NCBI GenBank assembly: GCA_035629775.1
Contig: DASPHG010000062.1
Span: forward strand, 1 to 64,000
Length of the DNA stretch: 64,000 nucleotides
DNA from: DASPHG01 sp035629775
Lineage (GTDB): Bacteria; Actinomycetota; Thermoleophilia; Solirubrobacterales; Thermoleophilaceae
Direction of reading: 5' to 3'
Part shown: positions 15,947 through 24,362 of the stretch, piece after piece
Layout: the number at the start of each line of letters is the position of its first letter
How positions within the stretch are numbered: the first letter of the stretch is position 1
The notes under the pieces: model-generated
What the model was told of the DNA's origin: nothing
The model's database searches: none
Seen by the model: only the letters and a program-made list of their open reading frames with translations
Position numbers and translations under genes: made by a program

Positions 15947-16621
15947 ATGCACGCCGTTCTCGTGGCCGGAGGGACCGGCGCGCTCGGTACCGCGGTCCTC
16001 CGCGAGCTGCTCGACGCGGGCCACCCGGTGACCGCGACGTGGGTGGTCGAGAAGGAGCGCGAGCGGGTGGTCGAGGAGGACGGCCTGTCGCTGGTCCGAG
16101 CCGATCTGATGGATCCCGGCGAGGTGGGTGAGGCGGTGAGCGGGGTCGCGGACCTCGGCGCCGTGGTGAACCTCGTCGGCGGCTTCTCCTCCGGGCCGCT
16201 GGTGCACGAGACGGATCCCGAGGAGTGGGAGCGGATGCTCAAGCTCAACCTTCGCCCGGGCTTCCTGCTCGCGCGCGCGGCGATGCCGCGGCTCCTCGAG
16301 CGGGGCGGCGGCGCCTACGTGGGCGTCTCCGCCCGCCCGGCGCTGCGCCCGTTCGCCGGCGCGGCGGCGTACGTGACGGCGAAGGCGGCCGTGCTCGCCT
16401 TCGTGCGCGCGCTCGACGCCGACTACCGCGGGGACGGCATCCGCGCGAACGCCGTGCTGCCGAGCGTGATCGACACCCCGGCGAACCGCGCGGCCACGCC
16501 GGACGCCGACTTCTCGAAGTGGGTGGAGCCGGCCGAGATCGCGCGCGTGATCCGCTTCCTCGTGTCGGACGACGCCGCCGTCACGAGCGGCGGAGCGATT
16601 CCCGTGTACGGCCGCGCCTAG
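15947..16621 (+). CDS. Short-chain dehydrogenase/reductase (SDR) family oxidoreductase
   Basis: This 224-residue protein has a Rossmann-type opening (VAGGTGALGTAV), NLVGGF, and a Tyr-x-x-x-Lys pair in AYVTAKAAVLAFVRAL. The usual catalytic Ser stretch reads VGVSARPA. The C-terminal GIRANAVLPSVIDTP is the classical SDR substrate-loop motif. Cofactor and substrate are unknown. The start is the ATG at 15947; it is divergent from the OB-HD nuclease gene. Its TAG stop shares the tetramer CTAG with the stop of the convergent EcsC-like gene. Confidence 0.9.
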   Translation: MHAVLVAGGTGALGTAVLRELLDAGHPVTATWVVEKERERVVEEDGLSLVRADLMDPGEVGEAVSGVADLGAVVNLVGGFSSGPLVHETDPEEWERMLKLNLRPGFLLARAAMPRLLERGGGAYVGVSARPALRPFAGAAAYVTAKAAVLAFVRALDADYRGDGIRANAVLPSVIDTPANRAATPDADFSKWVEPAEIARVIRFLVSDDAAVTSGGAIPVYGRA

Positions 16622-17229
16622 CCGCCGTAGAACCGGATCGTCCGCTCTCCAAGCGCGCCCACCGCGGTCGAGTTCTGGATCGCCATGATCGGCGACGCGA
16701 CGCCGGGGATGATCTTCGCCGCCGTCCGGTGCGCGACGTGCCCCCCGACCATCTTCAGCAGCCTGGTCCGCAGCTTCGCGTCGCCGCCACTCAGCTTCCC
16801 CTTCGCGAACTCGAGCGCCACGTGGCGGCCCACGCCGTCGAGCGCATCGCGGGCCTCCTGCGCGGTCGGGTAGACGTCCTGAAGCGCCAGCAGCTCGGCC
16901 GGGCGCATCGGGTGGTGCGGGTCGAATCCGTACGAGGCGGCGACGTGGAACACCATCCGGCTCTCGATCCACGCGAGCGCGGCGAGGTCGGGGACGATCC
17001 CCCACGCGCCGGCCAGTCCGAGCGCGGCCCCCTCGAGCTGCGAGAGGCGGATGTGGCTCTTGACGGCCCGGCGCGCGACGTCGGCGGGCGGCTTGCCGGC
17101 GTGCTCGGCGGCCCATCGCTCGGCGCCCGGCGCGAGCCGCTCGGCCGCCGCGAGCGCGATCAGCTCGGGCGCGCGGTCCGGCCGCGCGCGCACCTCGTCC
17201 CAGAGCCCCTTCGGGGCTTGCTCGAGCAC
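16618..17229 (-). CDS. EcsC-family protein
   Basis: This 203-residue protein matches the EcsC family in its middle part: a hydrophobic run around GAALGLAGAWGIVPDLAAL, then ESRMVFHVAASYGFDP and LQDVYPT. A C-terminal glycine/alanine-rich helix follows (VAHRTAAKIIPGV). EcsC proteins are membrane-associated and often near ABC transporters, but their biochemistry is undefined. It converges on the SDR gene with a 4-bp shared stop. Downstream of the degenerate nucleotidyltransferase by 29 bp, it could be in one transcript with it. Confidence 0.7.
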   Translation of the reverse strand: MLEQAPKGLWDEVRARPDRAPELIALAAAERLAPGAERWAAEHAGKPPADVARRAVKSHIRLSQLEGAALGLAGAWGIVPDLAALAWIESRMVFHVAASYGFDPHHPMRPAELLALQDVYPTAQEARDALDGVGRHVALEFAKGKLSGGDAKLRTRLLKMVGGHVAHRTAAKIIPGVASPIMAIQNSTAVGALGERTIRFYGG

Positions 17230-17258
17230 GCGCGAAGTATTAGTGCGCGACGCCTGCG

Positions 17259-18323
17259 CTACGCGAGCAGGACCTCGGCGCGCCGTCCTACGCGCAGCCG
17301 CAGGCCCGAGGGGAACGCGAAGTCGCGCGTGACCGTGGCGCCGCTCCCCACGAGGCTGTCCTCGAGCCGCTGCCCGATGTGGCGGATCACCGCGTGGTCG
17401 AGCACGATCGAGTGCTCGATCTCGGCCCCCTCGAGCCGGACCCCGGCCCCGACCGCGCTGTACGGGCCGACGAAGGCGTCCTGGAGCACCGCGCGCGGGC
17501 CGATCACGGCGGGGCCGCGAATCGTGCTGCGCTCGATGACGGCGGAGGGGTGGACCTGCACCCGCCCCTCGATCCGGGCGTGCGAGAGATCGACCCCCGT
17601 CAGGTCGGTGCGGATCTCGTCGAGCACCATGCGGTTCGCAGCGAGCAGTCCGTCCACCTCACCCGTGTACTTCCACGAGCCGCTGACGATGCGCGTCTCG
17701 AGCCGCCCGCCGGCCTCGCCGATCGCTGCGACGATCTCCGGGACGCCGGCCTCGTCCGGAAGGCCGAGCGCGGCGTCGATGGCCGCTCGCCCCAGGACGA
17801 ACACGCCCGCCAGCGCCTGCTCGGCGGGGGGCACCACCTTGTCCTGGACGAGCCGAAGCGGGCGGGAGCCCGCCCCGGCGGACGCGTCGTCGAACTCGGC
17901 CGCGTTGCGCACGAGGAAGATCGCGTCGGCGCCACTGAGCTCGAGCTCGTCGAACAGCGGGCCGAGCGGCTGCGAAACGAGCGCGTCGCCCAGGTGCACC
18001 ATCACCGGCCGGTCGTCGAGGAAATGGGTGGCCGCGCGCAGCGAGTGGACGAGCCCCTGCGGCTCGCCCGCGTCGAGGCAGCCGATCCGGAGCGTCTCGT
18101 CGGCCGCGCCCGCGAGGAGCGCGCGCACCTCGGGGCCGGTGCCCGGCGAGACGATCACCGCGACGTCCTCCACGCCGCAGGCGTACATCGCGGCGAGGCC
18201 GAACGAGAGCAGCGGACGGTTCGCGACGGGCAGCCGGTGCGCTGCGCGCGTGCCCGCCAGCGCCGTCAGCTCGTCGTCACGGGTCGAAGCCGCGAGAAGT
18301 AGTCCCTTGCCATTGCGCGCCAT
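17259..18323 (-). CDS. RmlA-like nucleotidyltransferase with a degenerate catalytic signature
   Basis: This 354-residue protein aligns along its whole length with the RmlA at 11191-12264: the LPVANRPLLSFGLAAM stretch, VMVHLGDALV, GSWKYTGEVDGLLAANRMVLDEI and a well-kept C-terminal left-handed beta-helix. The N-terminal pyrophosphorylase signature is gone: where RmlA has GGRGTRLRP this has AASTRDDELTAL, and the EKP motif is replaced by VQDKVVPP. Thymidylyl transfer therefore looks unlikely. A sugar-nucleotide-binding regulatory or acyltransferase-like role is possible. The ATG at 18323 is preferred; a TTG at 18335 is an alternative. It lies 49 bp downstream of the SARP regulator on the same strand. 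Confidence 0.8.
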   Translation of the reverse strand: MARNGKGLLLAASTRDDELTALAGTRAAHRLPVANRPLLSFGLAAMYACGVEDVAVIVSPGTGPEVRALLAGAADETLRIGCLDAGEPQGLVHSLRAATHFLDDRPVMVHLGDALVSQPLGPLFDELELSGADAIFLVRNAAEFDDASAGAGSRPLRLVQDKVVPPAEQALAGVFVLGRAAIDAALGLPDEAGVPEIVAAIGEAGGRLETRIVSGSWKYTGEVDGLLAANRMVLDEIRTDLTGVDLSHARIEGRVQVHPSAVIERSTIRGPAVIGPRAVLQDAFVGPYSAVGAGVRLEGAEIEHSIVLDHAVIRHIGQRLEDSLVGSGATVTRDFAFPSGLRLRVGRRAEVLLA

Positions 18324-18372
18324 CCCCTTGAACAACGCAGGTGCCGGGGATAACTGGCGGTGAGGGTTTGCC

Positions 18373-19557
18373 CTACAGCGAGCGAGCGCGTGCGGCCGTC
18401 TGGGTGAGGTCGGCGAGCTCGAAGTCGGGCTCCTCGCCGAACTCGCGGAGCATCCTCATGCGGAACGAGGTGAAGCGGCGGGCAGCCTCGGTCCGGCGCC
18501 CCAGCCGCAGCCAGGCCGTCAGGAGCTGGCGGTGGACCTCGGCGTCGTACGGCTCGAGCTCGGCGAGCTGCTCGAGCACGGCGGCGGCGCCGTCGATGTC
18601 CTCCCCCTTGGCGAGGATGGTCGCCAGCAGGCGGAGGCACTGGGTCGTGAGACCACGCAGCCGGTCGCGCTCGGCGTAGGCCCACTCGGCGTAGGGCTCG
18701 TCCGACAGGAAGTCGCCGCGGTAGAGCTCGAGCGCCTTGCGGAGCTCGGCCTCGGCCTCGGGCAGAGCCCCGCGGCGGGCAGCGTCGATGCCCTTGCGCG
18801 CCGCCTCCTCGAAGTCGTCGGCATCCACCGCCACGCGGCGACGGTCGATCGCGTACCCGCCCTGGACGGCCACGATGAACGACGACGGAGCGCGCTTCGG
18901 GCGGTCCGGCTCGAGCTTGTCACGCAGCGAATGGATGAAGTGGCGGACGTTGTTGAGCGCGGTCGGGCCGGCGCCGGGCCAGAGCGCCTCGGCGATCTCC
19001 TCGGCGTGGACGACGCGGTTGCGCTCGCAGACCAGGTACTTGAGGACGTGGCCGGGACGCTGCTGGAGCCACTTGCCGCTGAGGGGACCTTCGGGGCTGT
19101 CCACGTGCATCCGGCCGAACGACGAGATGCGGAGCCGCGGACCGCTGATCCAGTGTGGATCGCTGCGGCGGCGGCGGTCGCGGGCGTCGCCGGGACGCAG
19201 GTGGAGCAGCGCCCGCCCCTCGCCGAGCGGTGCGGCGGTCACCCACAGCGCGCTCACCGATCCGCCGCGGCGGGTGTCGATCCGGATCTCGGGCAGCGCG
19301 GCCTCGGAGCTCGCGGCGCGCTCGGCCAGGCAGCCGTCCACGCAGGGCCCCCCGGGCGCCATGCAATCCAGCAGCTCGCCGCAGCGCGTCGCCGTGCCGG
19401 CCGCGAGGTCGGGGAGGTAGCCCTGGGCGCAGGGATTCGCCGTGCTGACGAGGCCGCCCGGCTCCACCACGACGACGCCGTAGGGCAGCCGTTCGACGAC
19501 GTCGCCGGCAGGTGCGGTGCCGGGCGCGGCACGCGTCTTCGTCGACCGAGAGTCCAT
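18373..19557 (-). CDS. SARP/BTAD-type transcriptional regulator with a cysteine-rich PAS-like domain
   Basis: This 394-residue regulator has three parts. Residues about 20-120 are PAS-like and hold five to six cysteines close together (NPCAQGY, TRCGELLDC, GGPCVDGC). Residues about 145-235 are an OmpR-type winged helix (SGKWLQQRPGHVLKYL). Residues about 240-390 are a bacterial transcriptional activator (BTAD) domain of TPR-like helices. SARPs activate nearby clusters by binding direct repeats. The cysteines suggest a metal, Fe-S or redox sensor; that is inference. The ATG at 19557 is preceded by AGGGGC. It is transcribed away from the sigma-factor gene across a 200-bp dyad-rich region. Confidence 0.88.
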   Translation of the reverse strand: MDSRSTKTRAAPGTAPAGDVVERLPYGVVVVEPGGLVSTANPCAQGYLPDLAAGTATRCGELLDCMAPGGPCVDGCLAERAASSEAALPEIRIDTRRGGSVSALWVTAAPLGEGRALLHLRPGDARDRRRRSDPHWISGPRLRISSFGRMHVDSPEGPLSGKWLQQRPGHVLKYLVCERNRVVHAEEIAEALWPGAGPTALNNVRHFIHSLRDKLEPDRPKRAPSSFIVAVQGGYAIDRRRVAVDADDFEEAARKGIDAARRGALPEAEAELRKALELYRGDFLSDEPYAEWAYAERDRLRGLTTQCLRLLATILAKGEDIDGAAAVLEQLAELEPYDAEVHRQLLTAWLRLGRRTEAARRFTSFRMRMLREFGEEPDFELADLTQTAARARSL

Positions 19558-19757
19558 CAAATTGCCCCTATGGCGATCATAGCCCGCATCGCAAGTTCAT
19601 GTCCCCGTTTTGGGTTACAACAAATTTGTTAGCTCACTAATCGGCAACTAACAAGACCTCTAATCGGCCTCAAAGGACCGGTCCTTAAGTTCGTTTCATC
19701 GTGAACGGGGAGGGCAGGCCCCGAGACCACGGACTACCGCACAGGAGGACCACCCAC
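19558..19757. promoter_or_regulatory. AT-rich divergent regulatory region with several dyads
   Basis: This 200-bp gap between the SARP and sigma-factor genes is the largest gene-free stretch carrying signals. It is markedly AT-richer than its surroundings around 19600-19700. It contains the 12-bp palindrome AACAAATTTGTT (19619-19630), a TTGTTAG/CTAACAA inverted repeat (19626-19632 and 19648-19654), a direct repeat CTAATCGGC (19637-19645 and 19660-19668) and the 14-bp palindrome AAGGACCGGTCCTT (19673-19686). CTAA cores recur at 11-12 bp spacing, the helical period typical of SARP sites. Autoregulation by the SARP is a reasonable guess. Confidence 0.6.
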
Positions 19758-20381
19758 ATGCAGCACCTGCTCGACCGCTACTCCGCCCTCAACGAAGGCC
19801 GCTTCCACCGCAAGCAGAAGCTCGACGAGGACCGCTCGCCGCAGGAGCTGACCCGAGTCATCGCGCGTGCGAAGCAGGGGGACGAGGCAGCGTTCCGCTA
19901 CATCTACCTGCGCTTCGCCGACAACGTCTACGGCTACGCGCGGAGCATCGTGCGCGACGAGCACGAGGCGGAGGACGTCACCCAGCAGGTGTTCACGCGC
20001 GTGATGGGCTCGATCGCCCGCTACGAGCAGCGCTCCGTGCCCTTCTCCTCCTGGCTCCTCCGGATCACGCACAACATGTCGATCGACCACATCCGCCGCC
20101 GTCGCGCGGTCCCGTGCGAGGACACCTTCGCCGTGGACCAGGGGCATGACGAGTACGGCGCCTCGCTCTCGATGACCCTCCGCGAGGCGCTCGATGAGCT
20201 CCCGGTCGACCAGCGCGAGGTCGTGGTCCTGCGCCACGTGGCCGGCTGGAGCCCGGGCGAGATCGCCGACCACCTCGGCAAGTCCGAGGACTCGATCCAC
20301 GGCCTGCACCATCGCGGCCGCCGCGCTCTGAAGAAGGAGCTCGTCGAGCGCGAGGCCGCCCCGGTCGCCCTCTCGGCCTAG
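19758..20381 (+). CDS. ECF-type RNA polymerase sigma factor
   Basis: This 207-residue sigma-70 family protein has region 2 (about residues 45-115, FADNVYGYARSIVRDEHEAEDVTQQVF; second half binds the -10 element) and region 4 (about 150-200, ELPVDQREVVVLRHVAGWSPGEIADHLGKS, an HTH for the -35). The ATG at 19758 has a perfect AGGAGG at 19743-19748. A longer in-frame start at 19701 lacks such a site. No anti-sigma gene is adjacent, so control may come from the dyad-rich region upstream or from the SARP. Its stop shares CTAG with the convergent hydrolase gene. Confidence 0.93.
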   Translation: MQHLLDRYSALNEGRFHRKQKLDEDRSPQELTRVIARAKQGDEAAFRYIYLRFADNVYGYARSIVRDEHEAEDVTQQVFTRVMGSIARYEQRSVPFSSWLLRITHNMSIDHIRRRRAVPCEDTFAVDQGHDEYGASLSMTLREALDELPVDQREVVVLRHVAGWSPGEIADHLGKSEDSIHGLHHRGRRALKKELVEREAAPVALSA

Positions 20382-22807
20382 AGGACCCGCACTCGGTTCG
20401 AGCGGGCCGTGAGCTTCGGCGCCGCCTTCCGGGTCGTGACCACGGCGCGGTAGCGGCCGGCCTTCCGCACCTTGAAGCGGGCGACGTAGCGGCGGCGGGC
20501 GCCCGTGTTCACGCGCTTGGCCTTGAAGGCCTGGCCGCGGCGCAGCAGCCGGACCTTCAGCCCGGTGCCCTTGGGCGCCAGGCCGCGCACCACCAGACGC
20601 TTGCCGCCGCCTCGCTTCACGAGCCGCGCCGTCAGCGGATCGGTCGCCTGCGGCATCAGCTTCGGCGGCAGCGGGAACGAGGCGGCGGTGCCGGCCTCGA
20701 TCGTCTCGTCCGACATCTGGAAGGGCGCGTTCGCCAGGTAGTTCTCGAGCCGAACGCTGCGCTTGCCGTCGATCAGCGCGTCGCGCGCGTAGGTCAGGAA
20801 CGGCAGGGCGAGCGTTCCGTTCGTGACGCTCACGGTCTGCATCGTCGGGACGGCGGCCAGCCACCACTCCGCATGGGCGGTCGAGACCAGGACCCCGATC
20901 CGGTGACCGCGCGGCAGCTTCCAGTCGTTGCCGTACAGGTCGATCGTGTACGTGCCGCTCTCGGGGATCATCCGCGCCTGCCGGTGGATGAGCGTGGCCT
21001 TGCCGTCGCGGTCGATGTCGTAGACCGCGCCCGCGAGGTTCGCGTTCGGCACGGAGGTCGTGACGTCGAGCTTCAGCCGCGGCACCCCCGCGATGTGCAC
21101 GCCGTGGGGGAGCGGCTTCGAGATCGTCCACACGCCCACGCCCGTCGCGCTCGAGGCGGCGATGCCGTCGCTCGTGCCCTTGTTGCCCACGTCGTCCACG
21201 TACTCGCCGTCGGTCAGCGGCACCTTCAGGGCCTTCGCGTCCGCCGGCGGCCACTTCTCCTCGCCGCGCCAGGTCCCGTCGTTCGTCTGGATGACGAGCG
21301 TCGGGTCCTTGACCTTCGGCTTGATGCCCTTCAGCCAGCGGTCGTAGAACCGCAGGACCTCGCCGTTGAAGCCCTTGCGGCCCATGAGCAGGCGGCCTTC
21401 CTCGTTCTGGTCGGTGCCGCGCACGTGGTCCCACATGCCGAACCAGGCGCGCTTCGGCGCCTTCACGGCGTTGAAGAAGTCCCACGTCCCGTCGGGCTTA
21501 GTGTTGTTCTCCAGGAAGCCCTGGGTGAGGAAGAGCGGCGTGCGCCCGTCCTTCGCCTTCGCGATCAGGTCGCGCGCCAGCCAGTACGGCGACTGGTGGT
21601 TGGGATCCTGCTGGTCGGCCCAGTTGAGCGCTTCGCATCCCGGCCGGCCGGTCGAGTCGACGCTGCCGATGAAGTACTCGGGCTCGTCGGCGACGCTGCC
21701 CGGGGTGGCCGCGATCGCGTCGTAGAGCGCGGGCGTGGCCAGCGAGTTGTGGTACCGGATGCCCTCCGCGTAGAGGTAGCGGTACATGTCGTAGACGGGT
21801 TCCTGTGCGACGACCGCCGCCAGGCCCTTCGGCTGGAGGATCTCCCCGAGCAGGCCGGTCACGCCGTCGTAGGACTTGCCGTACATGCCGACCTTGCCGG
21901 TGGACCACGGCTGTGACGCCGCCCACTCGACGGCCGCGACGACGTCCGCCTGCTCGCCCGGGCCGCTCCAGTCGAGGCAGCCGGTGCTGCCGCCGAAGCC
22001 GCGCAGGTCGACCTGCACGAACGTGTAGCCCTTGCGCACCACGTCGGCGCCGAGGATGAAGTCGGCGAAGCGTGGCGACGGGCCGGGTGTCGCGAACGGG
22101 TCGTAGTCGGTCCCCTGTGTGGGCCCGGCGGGCCCGGTCTGCCCGGTGTGGTTGAAGTACGGGCCGATCGAGAGGATCACGGGCGTCTTCTTCTTGGCCG
22201 AGGCGTTCTTCGGCCGCAGGATGTCCGCGTGCAGGCGCGTGCCGTCGGGCTCGTCGATGTAGGCCTGGAGCCACTCTGCGCCGGCCTTCTCGTACCAGTC
22301 ATAGCCGCTCGCGTCGGGCGGCTTGGGCCCGTACTCGGCGCTCTCGTCCGGATCGCCGGCGGTCAGCTTTGCGGTGGCCTCGTACGTCGCCGCGGTGGAC
22401 AGGAGCGCGCCGACGCGCACGACGTAGTCGCCCGGCTTGACCACGGTCAGGAGCGCGCCCTCGTTGTCGAACGCGCCCGTGTCCACGATCGGGTCGCCCT
22501 GCGGATTGCCCTCCGCGTCGCTCTCGTACAGCGTGAAGGAGAGCCAGCCCTGGCCGCCGGGCGCGGTCGCGGTCCAGTTGATCTCGAGCTCGCCGCCGTC
22601 GGCGATGTGGAGCAGGATGTCCTCGCACTGATGCGAGGTGCCACAGGGCTCGCCCACCAGGCTGGCGCCGCTCAGCGGGCCGCCCTCCCACTCGAACGTG
22701 GGCGTCGCCTTCGAGATCGAGCCGGTCTCGACCGGCGCCGCCGCGGCCGGGGTGGCGGCGAGGGCGAGCACGAGCGCGAGCAGGGCGAGACGGCGAAGGA
22801 TGGTCAT
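20378..22807 (-). CDS. Secreted CocE/NonD-type hydrolase (X-Pro dipeptidyl-peptidase family)
   Basis: This 809-residue exported protein has a signal peptide to about residue 24. An N-terminal beta-rich module follows (30-150), then an alpha/beta-hydrolase of the CocE/X-Pro dipeptidyl-peptidase type (about 175-500) with nucleophile Ser312 in GKSYDG and a candidate His in MWDHVRG. The acid position, usually GWYD, reads GFLENN, so the triad is atypical. A jelly-roll domain of the same family (about 520-690) and a basic beta-rich tail (RLLRRGQAFKAKR) complete it. Substrates in this family range from Pro-peptides to esters and amides. ATG 22807 starts directly on the signal peptide. Confidence 0.87.
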   Translation of the reverse strand: MTILRRLALLALVLALAATPAAAAPVETGSISKATPTFEWEGGPLSGASLVGEPCGTSHQCEDILLHIADGGELEINWTATAPGGQGWLSFTLYESDAEGNPQGDPIVDTGAFDNEGALLTVVKPGDYVVRVGALLSTAATYEATAKLTAGDPDESAEYGPKPPDASGYDWYEKAGAEWLQAYIDEPDGTRLHADILRPKNASAKKKTPVILSIGPYFNHTGQTGPAGPTQGTDYDPFATPGPSPRFADFILGADVVRKGYTFVQVDLRGFGGSTGCLDWSGPGEQADVVAAVEWAASQPWSTGKVGMYGKSYDGVTGLLGEILQPKGLAAVVAQEPVYDMYRYLYAEGIRYHNSLATPALYDAIAATPGSVADEPEYFIGSVDSTGRPGCEALNWADQQDPNHQSPYWLARDLIAKAKDGRTPLFLTQGFLENNTKPDGTWDFFNAVKAPKRAWFGMWDHVRGTDQNEEGRLLMGRKGFNGEVLRFYDRWLKGIKPKVKDPTLVIQTNDGTWRGEEKWPPADAKALKVPLTDGEYVDDVGNKGTSDGIAASSATGVGVWTISKPLPHGVHIAGVPRLKLDVTTSVPNANLAGAVYDIDRDGKATLIHRQARMIPESGTYTIDLYGNDWKLPRGHRIGVLVSTAHAEWWLAAVPTMQTVSVTNGTLALPFLTYARDALIDGKRSVRLENYLANAPFQMSDETIEAGTAASFPLPPKLMPQATDPLTARLVKRGGGKRLVVRGLAPKGTGLKVRLLRRGQAFKAKRVNTGARRRYVARFKVRKAGRYRAVVTTRKAAPKLTARSNRVRVL

Positions 22808-22905
22808 GACTGAGACAACGCGCCGATCTGGGGAAACTTGTGTACGCTCGCGTACCACCGGCGCGGGCAGGGGGCCTCGCGCGGCTCGAGGGGAGGAGCG
22901 AGACG

Positions 22906-24360
22906 ATGAGGAAGCTGGGAATGGCCGTCGCCATCGCGATCGCGCTGCCGGGGGCGGCGTACGCGCAGGTCCCGAACCCGACCGTCGAGGGACCGATCGA
23001 GGGTGGGGTCCGCGGCTACCCGTGGAACAAGAGCCTGTTCGACCTCGACAAGTACGACTACACCGAGCGGGAGTACTTCTTCGGCGGCACCGCGACCAAC
23101 CTCACGGCCGGCGTCAGCGCCCCGTACGAGAGCCGGATGCTCGTGCGCCTCCCGCGCGACCCGAAGGACTTCACCGGCACCGTGACCGTCGAGTGGCTGA
23201 ACGTCACCGGCCAGAACGACCTCGAGACGGTATGGCCGCCGGCGGGCGAGTGGATGATGAAGCACGGCGTCGGCTACGTGGGGGTCTCCGCGCAGCTTGC
23301 CGGCGTCTGCTGCGGCCCCACGACGCTCAAGGGCTGGGACGCCGCCCGCTACGCGCCGCTCGTCCATCCCGGCGACGAGTTCTCGTTCGACATCTTCTCG
23401 CAGGCGATCGAGGCGCTCAGCGACCCGGCTCACAACAAGACGACGATCGGCTCGCCCGCGCAGGTCGACCCGATGCTCGGGATGGAGGCCGAGAACATCG
23501 TCGCGAACGGCGCCTCCCAGTCGGCCGGACGGCTGACCACGCACGTGAACGACGACTACAACCGCGGCGGGATCGACCTGTATGTCATCACCCGCGGCGG
23601 CGGCCCGTACGAGGACTTCTCGACGCCGATCTTCCAGCTCAACGAGGAGGGCCTCGGCGAGCTTCAGCCGGACAGCGACAGCTACCGCGCGTGGGAGGAG
23701 GCCGGCACGGCGCACGCGCCCGCCGCGTGGTGGAACTACGTCTGGCGCCAGCTCCAGCGCGATCACGTCGGGGCGCCGGCGCCGGATGCGCTGAACGTCG
23801 GGTGCTCGGTCAACCGCGGCTCGGTCGACTACAGCGCGCGTGCGCTCGCGCTCTGGACCGAGCGCTACTTCGAGGACGGCACGCTGCCTCCGTCCGTGCC
23901 CCGCATCGAGCGCGACGAGAACGGCGATCCTGTCCGCGACGAACACGGCCTCGCGGTCGGCGGCATCCGCCATCCATTCATCCAGGTGCCGGTCGCGTAC
24001 AACTCGGCCGAGGGCTGCCCGTTGTGGGGCCAGTACCGCTCGTGGAGCGCCGAGAAGATCAAGTCGATCTACCCGACGCACGCGGCGTACCTCGACGAGG
24101 TGCGACGCTGGACCGCGCGCGAGGTCAGGCGCGGCTGGATGATCCGGGCCGACCGCCGCGACGCGATCCGCAAGGCGCGCGCGTTCGACGGGCCGTGGGT
24201 CGCGGGCTCCTGCTACGACACCTACAACGAGATGGCGAACGAGACCGGCCCGCTGTCGGGGCCGATCGGGCAGAACAGCTTCGATCCCGCGCTGCCCCTG
24301 GGCACGCAGTCGGCGCTCCGCGAGGCGAACTGCAACGTGGTCGTTCCGCTGGGGCTGTAG
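22906..24360 (+). CDS. Secreted alpha/beta-hydrolase domain protein (Abhydrolase_10 type)
   Basis: This 484-residue exported protein has a signal peptide ending at AYAQ (about residue 21). The nucleophile elbow GASQSAGRL lies around residue 206. Short conserved stretches (NVTGQNDLETVWPP, GVSAQLAGV, GIRHPFIQVPV) fit the alpha/beta-hydrolase domain family found in soil bacteria, whose substrates are not established. The ATG at 22906 has a GGGAGGAG ribosome-binding site at 22890-22898. The next gene follows after 2 bp, so the two hydrolases form an operon, divergent from the CocE-like gene at 20378. Confidence 0.82.
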   Translation: MRKLGMAVAIAIALPGAAYAQVPNPTVEGPIEGGVRGYPWNKSLFDLDKYDYTEREYFFGGTATNLTAGVSAPYESRMLVRLPRDPKDFTGTVTVEWLNVTGQNDLETVWPPAGEWMMKHGVGYVGVSAQLAGVCCGPTTLKGWDAARYAPLVHPGDEFSFDIFSQAIEALSDPAHNKTTIGSPAQVDPMLGMEAENIVANGASQSAGRLTTHVNDDYNRGGIDLYVITRGGGPYEDFSTPIFQLNEEGLGELQPDSDSYRAWEEAGTAHAPAAWWNYVWRQLQRDHVGAPAPDALNVGCSVNRGSVDYSARALALWTERYFEDGTLPPSVPRIERDENGDPVRDEHGLAVGGIRHPFIQVPVAYNSAEGCPLWGQYRSWSAEKIKSIYPTHAAYLDEVRRWTAREVRRGWMIRADRRDAIRKARAFDGPWVAGSCYDTYNEMANETGPLSGPIGQNSFDPALPLGTQSALREANCNVVVPLGL

Positions 24361-24362
24361 CG

